Shown one piece after another: positions 1-7,002 of a stretch of DNA of 32,758 nt. The stretch is from Modestobacter caceresii (GTDB lineage: Bacteria; Actinomycetota; Actinomycetes; Mycobacteriales; Geodermatophilaceae), in NCBI RefSeq assembly GCF_000761485.1, contig NZ_JPMX01000018.1:1-32758 (forward strand). The letters run 5' to 3'. The stretch's first letter is position 1; each line of letters begins with the position of its first letter. Made by a program: the position numbers and the translations under genes. A model generated the notes under the pieces. The model ran no database searches. It saw only the letters and a list, made by a program, of their open reading frames with translations, and had not been told where the DNA came from.

Positions 1-72
1 CGGCGGGCGACCGGACCGTCCGGTCCGCTCCTCCACGGGCCCGGTGCCGGGCCCGTCGGACGCCTCGCTCAC
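1..72 (-). CDS. N-terminal start of the gene after alaS, probably RuvX/YqgF (partial)
   Basis: A GTG codon (72-70) overlaps the alaS stop as GTGA and opens a frame that stays open for 24 codons to the window edge. The visible peptide begins VSEASDGPGTGPVEE and is hydrophilic, without a recognisable domain. In many actinobacteria the gene directly downstream of alaS is ruvX (yqgF), a putative Holliday-junction resolvase or pre-16S rRNA nuclease. The four-base overlap with alaS suggests translational coupling. The identity rests only on this expected gene order; the catalytic domain would lie outside the window. Confidence 0.4.
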   Translation of the reverse strand, partial: MSEASDGPGTGPVEERTGRSGRPP

Positions 73-2738
73 GTCGTGGCCGCTCCGATCGTCTGCTCGA
101 CGGCCGCGAGGGCCGCAGGGATGCCCGAGGGATCGGTACCGCCACCCTGCGCCACGTCGGCCTTGCCACCACCGCGACCACCCACGGCCGGCGCCGCAGC
201 CCGCAGCAGGTCGTTCGCCGACAGGCCCCGCTGCTGCGCCGCCGGGTTGACGGTGGCCACCAGGGCAACCTTGCCGTCCGCGGCGGAGGCGAGCAACACG
301 GCCGCCGCCCGCTCACCGAGCCGGCCGCGCACGTCCAGGGCGAGACTGCGCAGGTCGCCACCGGACAGCCCGGCCGGTGCGCCGGTCACGACGGCCACCC
401 CGCCGAGGTCGCGGGCACCGGCCGCCAGGTCCCCGGCGGCGGCCAGGGTCTGCCGGGCGCGCAGGTCGGCCAGCTCCTTGTCGGCCTCCCGCAGCCGCTC
501 GAGCATGCCGCTCACCCGGTCGGCGATCCCGTCCTGGGGGGTCTTCAGCAGGTCGGCGAGCTGGCGGACCAGGTCACGCTCCCGCGCCAGGTACCGGAAG
601 CCCTCCAAGCCCACGGCGGCCTCCACCCGGCGGGCCCCGGAGCCGACCGAGCTCTCCCCGGTCAGCGCGAGGGTGCCGATCTGGGCGCTGCCGTGGACGT
701 GGGTGCCACCGCAGAGCTCGCGGGACCACTCACCACCGATCTCCACGACGCGGACCTGCTCGCCGTAGGTCTCCCCGAACAGCGCGAGCGCACCGAACTC
801 CCGCGCCTCCGGGAGCGTCATGTAGAGCGCGCGGACCCCGTGGTCGGCCCGGACGGCGGCGTTGGCGACGTCCTCGACGTCGATCCGCTGCTGCGCGGAC
901 AGTGCCCCCTGCCAGGCGAAGTCCAGTCGCAGGTAGCCCGGCCGGTTGTACGACCCGGACTGCAGTGCCTGCGGGCCCAGCACCTGGCGCAGCGCCGCGT
1001 GCACCACGTGCGTGCCGGAGTGCGCCTGGCAGGCCGAGAGCCGCCACTCGCGGTCGACCTGGGCGGTGAGCTCGGTGCCGGCCCGCAGCTCTCCCTCGAG
1101 CACCCGCACCTGGTGGGCGACCAGGCCCTTGACCGGGCGCTGGACGTCGATGACCTCGGCCCGGCCGCCGTCCCAGGTCAGCTCGCCGGCGTCGGCGACC
1201 TGACCACCGGACTCGGCGTAGAAGGGCGTCCGGTCCAGCACGACCCGGGTGACCGAGCCTGCGCCGACGACCGGCTCGCCGTCGGTGTCCTCCTCGTCGA
1301 CCACGCCGAGCACCCGGGAGTCGGTGCGCAGGGTGTCGTAGGCCCGCCAGTCGGTGGGCCCGTGCTCACCCAGCAGCCGCCGGTAGGCCAGCACGTCGAC
1401 GGCGCCGGTGCGCTTGGCGCGGGCGTCGGCGCGCGCCCGGTCCCGCTGCTCCTTCATCAGGGCGCGGAAGCCCTCCTCGTCGACCCGGACGCCCTGCTCG
1501 GCGGCCATCTCCAGGGTCACGTCGATCGGGAAGCCGTAGGTGTCGTGCAGCGAGAAGGCCTGCTCCCCCGACAGGGCCGGGGTACCGGACTTCCTGGCCT
1601 GGCCGACGGCGGTGTCGAACAGCGCCGTGCCGGCGGTCAGGGTGCGCCGGAACGCCTCCTCCTCGGCGTAGGCGATCCCGGAGATGCGGGCGAAGTCGGT
1701 GGCCAGCTCGGGGTAGCTGGGGCTCATCGCGTCGCGGGAGACCGGCAGCAGCTCCGGCAGCGTGGCCTCCTCGACCCCGAGCAGCTTCATCGAGCGGACC
1801 GCCCGGCGCAGCAGCCGGCGCAGGATGTAGCCCCGCCCCTCGTTGCCCGGGGTCACCCCGTCGCCGATGAGCATCAGGCCGCTGCGCACGTGGTCGGCGA
1901 CCACGCGCAGCCGGACGTCGGCCTCGTGGTCGGCGCCGTAGCGCACGCCGGCGAGCTCCGCGGCCCGGTGCAGCACCGGGGCGACCTGGTCGATCTCGTA
2001 CATGTTGTCGACGCCCTGCAGCAGGAAGGCCACCCGCTCCAAGCCCATGCCGGTGTCGATGTTCTTCTTCGGCAGCTCGCCGAGGATCGGGAACTCCTTG
2101 CCCTCCCCCGGGCCCCGCTCGTACTGCATGAAGACCAGGTTCCAGATCTCCAGGAACCGATCGCCGGTGGGATCGGCCTCCGGCCCGCCGTCGGGGCCGT
2201 ACTCCGGCCCGCGGTCGTAGTGGATCTCCGAGCAGGGCCCGGCCGGGCCGGCCGCACCGGTGGACCAGTAGTTGTCGTCCTTGCCGCGGCGCTGGATGCG
2301 CTCGGCCGGGACGTAGGCCCGCCAGGCGTCGAACGCCTCGTCGTCGTCCAGGTAGACCGTCGGCCAGATCCGCTCGGCGTCCAGCCCCAGCCCGCCGTCC
2401 TCGACCCGGCCCGTCACCAGCTCCCAGGCGAACTGGATCGCCTCGGCCTTGAAGTAGTCGCCGAAGGAGAAGTTGCCGTTCATCTGGAAGAACGTGCCGT
2501 GCCGGGTGGTCTTGCCCACCTCCTCGATGTCGAGGGTGCGCACGCACTTCTGCACGCTGGTCGCGCGCGGGTACGGCGCCGGCTCACGGCCGGTCAGGTA
2601 CGGGATGAAGGGCACCATCCCGGCCACCGTGAACAGCAGCGAGGGGTCGGGCGACACCAGCGAGGCGCTCGGGACGACGGTGTGCCCCCGCCTCTCGAAG
2701 TGCTCCAGGAAGCGGCGGCGGATCTCGGCGGTCTGCAT
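69..2738 (-). CDS. alaS: Alanyl-tRNA synthetase
   Basis: Class II synthetase that charges tRNA(Ala) with alanine in the cytosol and edits mischarged Ser/Gly. The 889 residues match the usual family length (about 875). The start MQTAEIRRRFLEHF is characteristic, followed by the catalytic core with TRHGTFFQMNGNFSFGDYFK near residues 78-97 and the segment DTGMGLERVAFLLQG near 228-242. The editing/C-terminal part carries the zinc motif HSGTH (573-577) and CGGTH (676-680). The ATG at 2738 was chosen because it fits the family N-terminus; AAGGA lies rather far upstream (about 14 nt). It follows the DUF948 and DUF6167 genes on the same strand with a 63-nt gap, and its stop overlaps the next gene. 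Nothing looks damaged. Confidence 0.98.
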   Translation of the reverse strand: MQTAEIRRRFLEHFERRGHTVVPSASLVSPDPSLLFTVAGMVPFIPYLTGREPAPYPRATSVQKCVRTLDIEEVGKTTRHGTFFQMNGNFSFGDYFKAEAIQFAWELVTGRVEDGGLGLDAERIWPTVYLDDDEAFDAWRAYVPAERIQRRGKDDNYWSTGAAGPAGPCSEIHYDRGPEYGPDGGPEADPTGDRFLEIWNLVFMQYERGPGEGKEFPILGELPKKNIDTGMGLERVAFLLQGVDNMYEIDQVAPVLHRAAELAGVRYGADHEADVRLRVVADHVRSGLMLIGDGVTPGNEGRGYILRRLLRRAVRSMKLLGVEEATLPELLPVSRDAMSPSYPELATDFARISGIAYAEEEAFRRTLTAGTALFDTAVGQARKSGTPALSGEQAFSLHDTYGFPIDVTLEMAAEQGVRVDEEGFRALMKEQRDRARADARAKRTGAVDVLAYRRLLGEHGPTDWRAYDTLRTDSRVLGVVDEEDTDGEPVVGAGSVTRVVLDRTPFYAESGGQVADAGELTWDGGRAEVIDVQRPVKGLVAHQVRVLEGELRAGTELTAQVDREWRLSACQAHSGTHVVHAALRQVLGPQALQSGSYNRPGYLRLDFAWQGALSAQQRIDVEDVANAAVRADHGVRALYMTLPEAREFGALALFGETYGEQVRVVEIGGEWSRELCGGTHVHGSAQIGTLALTGESSVGSGARRVEAAVGLEGFRYLARERDLVRQLADLLKTPQDGIADRVSGMLERLREADKELADLRARQTLAAAGDLAAGARDLGGVAVVTGAPAGLSGGDLRSLALDVRGRLGERAAAVLLASAADGKVALVATVNPAAQQRGLSANDLLRAAAPAVGGRGGGKADVAQGGGTDPSGIPAALAAVEQTIGAATT

Positions 2739-2801
2739 GCGGGTGGTCTCGGTCCTTCAGCGCGGGACGGGCGCAGGGGCGGCGCCCGGAGGGGAGGTGG
2801 T

Positions 2802-3098
2802 TCAGCTGTCCGCGGCGTGGGCGCCGCGGCGGGGCAGCGCGTCGGGCAGGGAGACCTGACCGCTGTCGGGCAGCGGGGCGTCGAGCCCCGTGCCGGCACG
2901 CAGCTCGTCCTCCCGGAGCGCGGCGGCGGCGCGGACGTCGGCGCCGAAGTCGCCGATCGCGTCGGCCAGCTCGCGCAGGCCCTCGGCCAGCTGGCCGGCA
3001 ATCCCCTGCGGGGTGAGCTTCTCCGCGGTCTTCGTCAGCTTGCGGACGACGAGGGCACCGATGGTGATCCCCATGGCCAGCCAGAACAGCCGGCGCAT
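2802..3098 (-). CDS. Small membrane-associated protein, DUF6167-like
   Basis: A 98-residue protein beginning MRRLFWLAMGITIGALVVRK, so a single N-terminal hydrophobic segment (about residues 4-18) precedes a basic stretch. A helical region (about 25-65) and a hydrophilic, proline-containing tail follow. Its start codon shares one base with the stop of the DUF948-type gene (TGATG), so the pair is probably translationally coupled. In actinobacteria a small protein of this kind commonly sits between a DUF948 protein and alaS, and I assign it to that family from position and the MRRLFW start. The function is unknown. It is probably a membrane-tethered partner of its neighbour. Confidence 0.8.
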   Translation of the reverse strand: MRRLFWLAMGITIGALVVRKLTKTAEKLTPQGIAGQLAEGLRELADAIGDFGADVRAAAALREDELRAGTGLDAPLPDSGQVSLPDALPRRGAHAADS

Positions 3099-3523
3099 CA
3101 GGCGGCCCGCCGGGCTGCGCGCCGGTTGCGACGGTCCTCACGGGCGGTGCGCTGGGCGTCGGCGACGGCCTGGCCCTCCCGCTTCTTGCGGGCGGCGCTG
3201 CGGACCCCGTAGCTGAAGGCGGCGACCTTGATCAGCGGGCTGCCGAGGGTGGCGGCGAAGACGCTGGTGAGGGCGGCGACGTTGCTGGAGACGTTCGCGG
3301 CGTTGCCGGTGATGTCGTCGACCCGCTCGAGGTTGGCGTTGACGTGGGTGACCGTCGTCGACGCCTGGCTCAGGATCGGCTGGCTCTGCTCGCGGACCTG
3401 ACGGATGGTCAGCGTCGTCTCGTCCAGCGTCCGCCCCAGCTTGAGCAGCGGCACCGCCACCAGGATGACGAGCAGCACCAACGCGCCGGCGGCGATGAGC
3501 CCGGCGATCTCTCCTGCGGACAC
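3098..3523 (-). CDS. DUF948-type membrane protein
   Basis: A 141-residue protein read from GTG at 3523, beginning VSAGEIAGLIAAGALVLLVI. An N-terminal transmembrane helix (about residues 5-25) is followed by a heptad-like helical region with many Thr/Val/Asn positions (about 30-85), typical of DUF948 proteins that resemble chemotaxis-receptor or MCE-type helical tails. The C-terminus is strongly basic (KKREGQAVADAQRTAREDRR). The frame is open upstream to 3598, but GTG at 3523 has a good ribosome site (GAAGGGGA about 8 nt upstream) and puts the membrane helix at the very N-terminus. The function is unknown. A promoter-like TAGGGT lies 59 nt upstream. Confidence 0.85.
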   Translation of the reverse strand: MSAGEIAGLIAAGALVLLVILVAVPLLKLGRTLDETTLTIRQVREQSQPILSQASTTVTHVNANLERVDDITGNAANVSSNVAALTSVFAATLGSPLIKVAAFSYGVRSAARKKREGQAVADAQRTAREDRRNRRAARRAA

Positions 3524-3556
3524 TCGAGGGTCCCCTTCGTCGTCTCGTGCACGTTC

Positions 3557-3574
3557 CCGGTGGAGGTCCACCGG
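3557..3574. promoter_or_regulatory. 18-nt palindrome at the predicted transcription start of the DUF948-alaS operon
   Basis: CCGGTGGA and TCCACCGG are exact inverted repeats separated by GG. The palindrome lies immediately downstream of the TAGGGT -10-like hexamer (minus strand, 3587-3582) and about 33 nt before the GTG of the DUF948 gene. It could be an operator or a hairpin at the start of the leader RNA. No known regulator site is recognised. Confidence 0.4.
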
Positions 3575-3581
3575 TCGGGTC

Positions 3582-3587
3582 ACCCTA
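3582..3587 (-). promoter_or_regulatory. Candidate -10 element of the DUF948-DUF6167-alaS operon
   Basis: The minus strand reads TAGGGT, matching the actinobacterial TAnnnT -10 pattern, in the 97-nt gap between rarA and the DUF948 gene. No convincing TTGACA-like -35 is seen. Confidence 0.35.
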
Positions 3588-3620
3588 GCCGCCGCCACCG
3601 ACGACGCCCGCTCGTGCGGC

Positions 3621-4955
3621 TCAGCTGCGACGGCGGACGATCGCCCGCAACTTGGCCAGCCGGGCCCCGATCTGCGCCTCCACCCCGCGCCCGGTCGGCC
3701 GGTAGTAGTCGCGGCCGACCAGCGCGTCGGGCGGGTACTGCTGCGGCACGACGCCGTCGGGGTGGGCGTGCGGGTAGACGTAGGTCCCGCCGTGCCCGAG
3801 CTTCTTCGCCCCCGCGTAGTGCGCGTCGCGCAGCCCGGGCGGCACCGGCCCGGCCAGCCCGGCGCGCACGTCGGCGACCGACTCCCCCATCGCCGTGGTG
3901 ATCGCGTTGGACTTCGGTGCGGTGGCCAGGTGGACGACGGCGTGCGCCAGCGGGAAGTGCCCCTCCGGCATGCCGATGAAGGCGACCGCGTCGGCGGCGG
4001 CGACCGCGGTGAGCAGCGCGGTCGGGTCGGCCATGCCGATGTCCTCGCTGGCCGAGATGACCAGCCGGCGGGCGATGAAGCGGGGGTCCTCCCCCGCCTC
4101 CACCATCCGCGCCAGGAAGTGCAGCGCCGCGTCGACGTCGCTGCCCCGGATGCTCTTGATCAGCGCGCTGGCGATGTCGTAGTGCTGGTCGCCGGAGCGG
4201 TCGTAGCGCACCGCGGCCTGGGCGACCGCCGTCTCCAGGGTGGCCAGGTCCAGGACGTCGGAGCCGGCCGCCCGGGCCGCTCCGGCCCCGCTCTCCAGCG
4301 CGGTCAGCGCCTTGCGGGCGTCACCGCCGGCCACCCGCAGCAGGTGCTCCTCGGCCTCGGCGGTCAGCGTCACCGCGCCGTCCAGCCCGCGCTCGCTGGT
4401 CAGCGCCCGGCGCAGCACCGTGCGCACGTCCTCGTCGTCCAGTGACTGCAGCGCCAGCACCAGGCTGCGCGACAGCAGCGGGCTGACCACGGAGAAGAAC
4501 GGGTTCTCGGTGGTCGCGGCGATCAGGCTCACGATCCGGTCCTCGACCGCGGACAGCAGGGAGTCCTGCTGGGTCTTGGAGAAGCGGTGCACCTCGTCGA
4601 TGAACAGCACGGTGCGCCGGCCGGCGTGGGTGAGCTCGCGCTTGGCGTCCGCGATGACCGCGCGCACCTCCTTGACCCCGGAGTCCAGCGCCGACAGCTG
4701 GACGAAGGAGCGCTGGGTGGCCAGCGAGATGACGTGCGCCAGCGTCGTCTTCCCGGTGCCCGGTGGGCCGTAGAGCACCAGGGACATCGGCTCGTCGGCC
4801 TCGACCAGCCGGCGCAACGGGGCGCGCGGGCCGAGCAGGTGCTGCTGGCCGACCACCTCGTCCAGCGACTGCGGCCGCATCCGGACCGCCAGCGGGGCGC
4901 CCGGGTCGACCGGCGGCGGGCCGTCGGCGGGCTCGGGGTCGAACAGGGAGGTCAC
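3621..4955 (-). CDS. rarA: Replication-associated recombination protein A, AAA+ ATPase
   Basis: RarA/MgsA (WRNIP1 family) acts at stalled replication forks and interacts with single-strand-binding protein and the clamp. Read from GTG at 4955 the protein has 444 residues, the usual length, and begins [12 protein letters not shown]. It carries Walker A GPPGTGKT (63-70), Walker B FIDEVHRF (about 118-125), a sensor segment with [11 protein letters not shown], and the family's C-terminal tetramerisation and MgsA region ([19 protein letters not shown]). The open frame extends to 5138, but that extension overlaps the divergent aldo/keto reductase and is not conserved-looking. A TAGCTT hexamer 7 nt before the GTG suggests a leaderless transcript. 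Its position just upstream of the alaS operon is conserved in actinobacteria. Confidence 0.95.
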   Translation of the reverse strand: MTSLFDPEPADGPPPVDPGAPLAVRMRPQSLDEVVGQQHLLGPRAPLRRLVEADEPMSLVLYGPPGTGKTTLAHVISLATQRSFVQLSALDSGVKEVRAVIADAKRELTHAGRRTVLFIDEVHRFSKTQQDSLLSAVEDRIVSLIAATTENPFFSVVSPLLSRSLVLALQSLDDEDVRTVLRRALTSERGLDGAVTLTAEAEEHLLRVAGGDARKALTALESGAGAARAAGSDVLDLATLETAVAQAAVRYDRSGDQHYDIASALIKSIRGSDVDAALHFLARMVEAGEDPRFIARRLVISASEDIGMADPTALLTAVAAADAVAFIGMPEGHFPLAHAVVHLATAPKSNAITTAMGESVADVRAGLAGPVPPGLRDAHYAGAKKLGHGGTYVYPHAHPDGVVPQQYPPDALVGRDYYRPTGRGVEAQIGARLAKLRAIVRRRS

Positions 4956-4962
4956 GATTGCG

Positions 4963-4968
4963 AAGCTA
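4963..4968 (-). promoter_or_regulatory. Candidate -10 of rarA (leaderless arrangement)
   Basis: TAGCTT on the minus strand ends 7 nt before the GTG start of rarA, which would place transcription start at or next to the first base of the start codon. Only 34 bp separate rarA from the divergent aldo/keto reductase, so the promoter region is compact. Confidence 0.4.
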
Positions 4969-4989
4969 CCTGGGGGGCACGACCGTCCC

Positions 4990-5847
4990 ATGGAGCAGCG
5001 ACGCATCGGGAACCGGACCGTCAGCGCGGTGGGGCTGGGGGCGATGCCCCTGTCCACGAAGGACCCTCGCCCGTCACCGGACGAGGCCGCGGCCGTGGTC
5101 CACGCCGCGCTGGACGCCGGCGTCACGCTGATCGACACCGCCGACGCCTACGCCCACGACGAGGCAGAGTTCGGCCACAACGAGGAGCTGGTCGCCCGGG
5201 CGCTGGCGTCCTACGGCTCCCCGGGCGACGTGCTCGTGGCGACCAAGGGCGGGCACACCCGCCGCGGCGCCGAGTGGGAGCTGGACGGTTCGCCGGCCTA
5301 CCTGCGCCGGGCCTGCGAGGCCTCGCTGCGCCGGCTGGGCGTCGAGGCGATCGGGCTCTACCAGTTCCACCGGCCCGACCCGACGACGCCGTGGGAGGAG
5401 TCGATGGGTGCGCTCCGCGAGCTCGTGGACGACGGGCTGGTGCAGCTGGCCGGGATCTCCAACGCCGACGTCGACCAGATCGACGCGGCCCGGGCGATCG
5501 TCGGCGACGCGCTGGTCAGCGTGCAGAACCAGTTCTCCCCCGGCTGGCGGTCCTCGGCCGGGGAGCTCGCGCACTGCGCGCAGCACGGGCTGGCGTTCCT
5601 GCCGTGGAGCCCGTTCGGCGGGGTGTCGGCCGCCAAGTCGCTGGGCTCGACGGCCGCGGAGTTCGCCGCCGTCGCCGACGAGCTGGGCACCTCGGTGTAC
5701 CGGGTGACGCTGGCCTGGCACCTGGCCCAGGCCGACGTCGTCGTCCCCATCCCCGGCGCCTCCCGGACGGAGTCCATCACCGACTCCGCGGCCGCCGCCG
5801 CCCTGCACCTGGCCCCTGAACACCTGGCCCGCCTGAACGCCGCCTGA
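4990..5847 (+). CDS. Aldo/keto reductase
   Basis: NAD(P)H-dependent oxidoreductase with a TIM-barrel fold, probably cytosolic; the substrate is not predictable. The 285 residues fit the family. The catalytic tetrad is visible: D49 and Y54 in LIDTADAY, K86 in VATKGG, and H127 in YQFHRPD. Near the C-terminus, VVPIPGASR is the usual cofactor-binding segment. The start ATG at 4990 gives the standard N-terminus [20 protein letters not shown]. It is divergent from rarA, separated by 34 bp. Its stop codon lies inside the first unit of a 20-bp tandem repeat, and a 63-nt palindrome follows. It is absent at this place in the mycobacterial order I recall, so it is probably a lineage-specific insertion. 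Confidence 0.93.
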   Translation: MEQRRIGNRTVSAVGLGAMPLSTKDPRPSPDEAAAVVHAALDAGVTLIDTADAYAHDEAEFGHNEELVARALASYGSPGDVLVATKGGHTRRGAEWELDGSPAYLRRACEASLRRLGVEAIGLYQFHRPDPTTPWEESMGALRELVDDGLVQLAGISNADVDQIDAARAIVGDALVSVQNQFSPGWRSSAGELAHCAQHGLAFLPWSPFGGVSAAKSLGSTAAEFAAVADELGTSVYRVTLAWHLAQADVVVPIPGASRTESITDSAAAAALHLAPEHLARLNAA

Positions 5848-5885
5848 CCCTCCACCTCAGGTTGAGACCCTCCACCTCAGCTTGA
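5846..5885. repeat. Two-copy 20-bp tandem repeat after the aldo/keto reductase
   Basis: Units 5846-5865 and 5866-5885 (unit GACCCTCCACCTCAGGTTGA) differ at one position (g versus c, the sixteenth base). The first unit includes the last two bases of the reductase's stop codon. The second unit forms a small palindrome, CCTCA-GCT-TGAGG (5875-5887). Confidence 0.85.
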
Positions 5886-5891
5886 GGCCCT

Positions 5892-5954
5892 GTTGATCAT
5901 CGGCGTCTGGCTGCCGCACTCGGCGTGTCGACCAGCCAGATGCCGATGATCAAC
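5892..5954. repeat. 63-nt palindromic element E1, left of the DUF559 gene
   Basis: The arms 5892-5913 and 5933-5954 are 22-nt inverted repeats with one mismatch (5905/5941, a G·U pair if the plus strand is transcribed) around a 19-nt loop. The ends read GTTGATCATCGGC and GCCGATGATCAAC. When reverse-complemented it matches element E2 (6925-6987) at 51 of 63 positions, including the loop segment CGACACGCCG. It could also serve as a terminator for the upstream reductase, but there is no U-tract. Confidence 0.9.
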
Positions 5955-6059
5955 CCAAGGATCGGGTGTCGGCACGACGTCGTCCACAGCGCCTCGGCGC
6001 GTCCACAGATCGGCTTCGGCCGCTCCCGCGGCGGGCTGGCAGGCCAGACGGTGTGAGCC

Positions 6060-6929
6060 ATGGCGCCGCAGCTCTTCACTACAGCCACTGCACGATCCGC
6101 CGGTCTGACCCGGGCGGCGCTGCGTGGGTCGTCCTACGTCCGGTTGGCGCACGGGTTGGTGGTCCGCCTCGACGACGCCCTCGACGAGCGCGAACGTCTC
6201 GCGCTCCTGGCCACCGTGCTGCCGCCGGATGCCGCGTTCAGCCACCAGACGGCCGCTGCCCTCCTGGGGGCACAGCTCGCGCCGCCGCCCCACCCGCACG
6301 TCGCGTTGACCCCGCGCCGGGTGCTCCCCCAGCACGCCGGCCTGGTGGTCCACGGTCGACGCCTGGCGGCCGAGGACGTGGTCCTGGACCGGGGCCTCCG
6401 GGGCACCTCGGGAGCGCAGACGTTCCTCGACGTGGCTGCCGTGCTCCCACCGCAGGAGCTCGTCGCCGTGGGAGACGCCCTGCTCCGCGCCGGCCACCTC
6501 GACGCAGCCCGACTCGGGGCGCGGCTCGGCCGCGCCGACCGGGTGCGGGGCGTGGTGCGGGCACGAACCTGTGCACCGCTGTTGAGCCCGCTGGCCCAGT
6601 CCCGGCCGGAGAGCGTCATGCGCTACTGGCTGCTCGCCAGCGAGCTGCCCGATCCAGAACCCCAGGTGCCGGTGACCGATCGATGGGGCCGAGAGGTGGC
6701 CCACGGCGATCTCGGCTACCGCGAGTGGAAGCTGCTGTTGGAGTACGAGGGACGGCAGCACGCCGACACCGAGCAGTTCGGGCGAGACGTCGACCGGTAC
6801 TCGCTGATGGCCGCGGACGGCTGGCTGGTGCTCCGGTTCGCGCGGTCGCACCTGCTCCGGCCTCAGGTCGTCGTCGACCGGACCCGCCGCGCCCTGCTCA
6901 GCCGCGGCTGGCGCCCCCAGCCACGTTGA
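6060..6929 (+). CDS. AbiEi-like wHTH / DUF559 (Vsr-like nuclease fold) protein
   Basis: A 289-residue protein. The N-terminus (about 5-40, FTTATARSAGLTRAALRGSS...YVRLAHGLVV) resembles the winged-helix part of type IV AbiEi-like antitoxin proteins. A middle region (about 45-180) is seen in many actinobacterial paralogues. The C-terminus (about 184-283) is a DUF559 domain of the PD-(D/E)XK/Vsr-like type with E184 in RPES, D217 in HGDLGY, E228/E230 in LLEYEG, H234, and D243/R246 in GRDVDRYS. The family is highly multiplied in high-GC actinobacteria and its biological role is not established; DNA cleavage, repair, or toxin-antitoxin/phage defence are possibilities. No partner gene is adjacent. 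The gene is bracketed by palindromes E1 and E2, and its TGA lies within E2. The N-terminus is shorter than in typical relatives, which usually carry about 10-15 more residues before this point. Confidence 0.85.
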   Translation: MAPQLFTTATARSAGLTRAALRGSSYVRLAHGLVVRLDDALDERERLALLATVLPPDAAFSHQTAAALLGAQLAPPPHPHVALTPRRVLPQHAGLVVHGRRLAAEDVVLDRGLRGTSGAQTFLDVAAVLPPQELVAVGDALLRAGHLDAARLGARLGRADRVRGVVRARTCAPLLSPLAQSRPESVMRYWLLASELPDPEPQVPVTDRWGREVAHGDLGYREWKLLLEYEGRQHADTEQFGRDVDRYSLMAADGWLVLRFARSHLLRPQVVVDRTRRALLSRGWRPQPR

Positions 6930-6987
6930 TCATCGGCGAGTGGCTGCCCGACACGCCGGCACGGGCAGCCATTCGCCGATGATCAAC
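6925..6987. repeat. 63-nt palindromic element E2, right of the DUF559 gene
   Basis: The arms 6925-6950 and 6962-6987 are 26-nt inverted repeats with one mismatch (6940/6972, G·U in plus-strand RNA) and an 11-nt loop. It has the same GTTGATCATCGGC ends and the same length as E1 but the opposite loop orientation. It contains the stop codon of the DUF559 gene (6927-6929) and lies between two convergent genes, so it may also end transcription from both sides. It lies 16 nt from the aspS stop. Confidence 0.9.
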
Positions 6988-7002
6988 ACCAGGGCGGGGA
7001 GG

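Noticed and set aside
693-3212. An 839-codon open frame on the plus strand across alaS and its neighbours
   Set aside because: It is antisense to alaS, has Val/Gly/Arg/His-rich composition without any domain, and is typical of stop-free shadow frames in high-GC DNA.
5892-5954. Palindrome E1 as a plain intrinsic terminator
   Set aside because: There is no U-tract, and the shared length, ends and loop with E2 indicate a repeat element; it may still stop transcription as a side effect.
6925-6987. Transposon with target-site duplication around 5892-6987
   Set aside because: No matching direct repeats flank the unit, so classical transposition cannot be claimed from the sequence.
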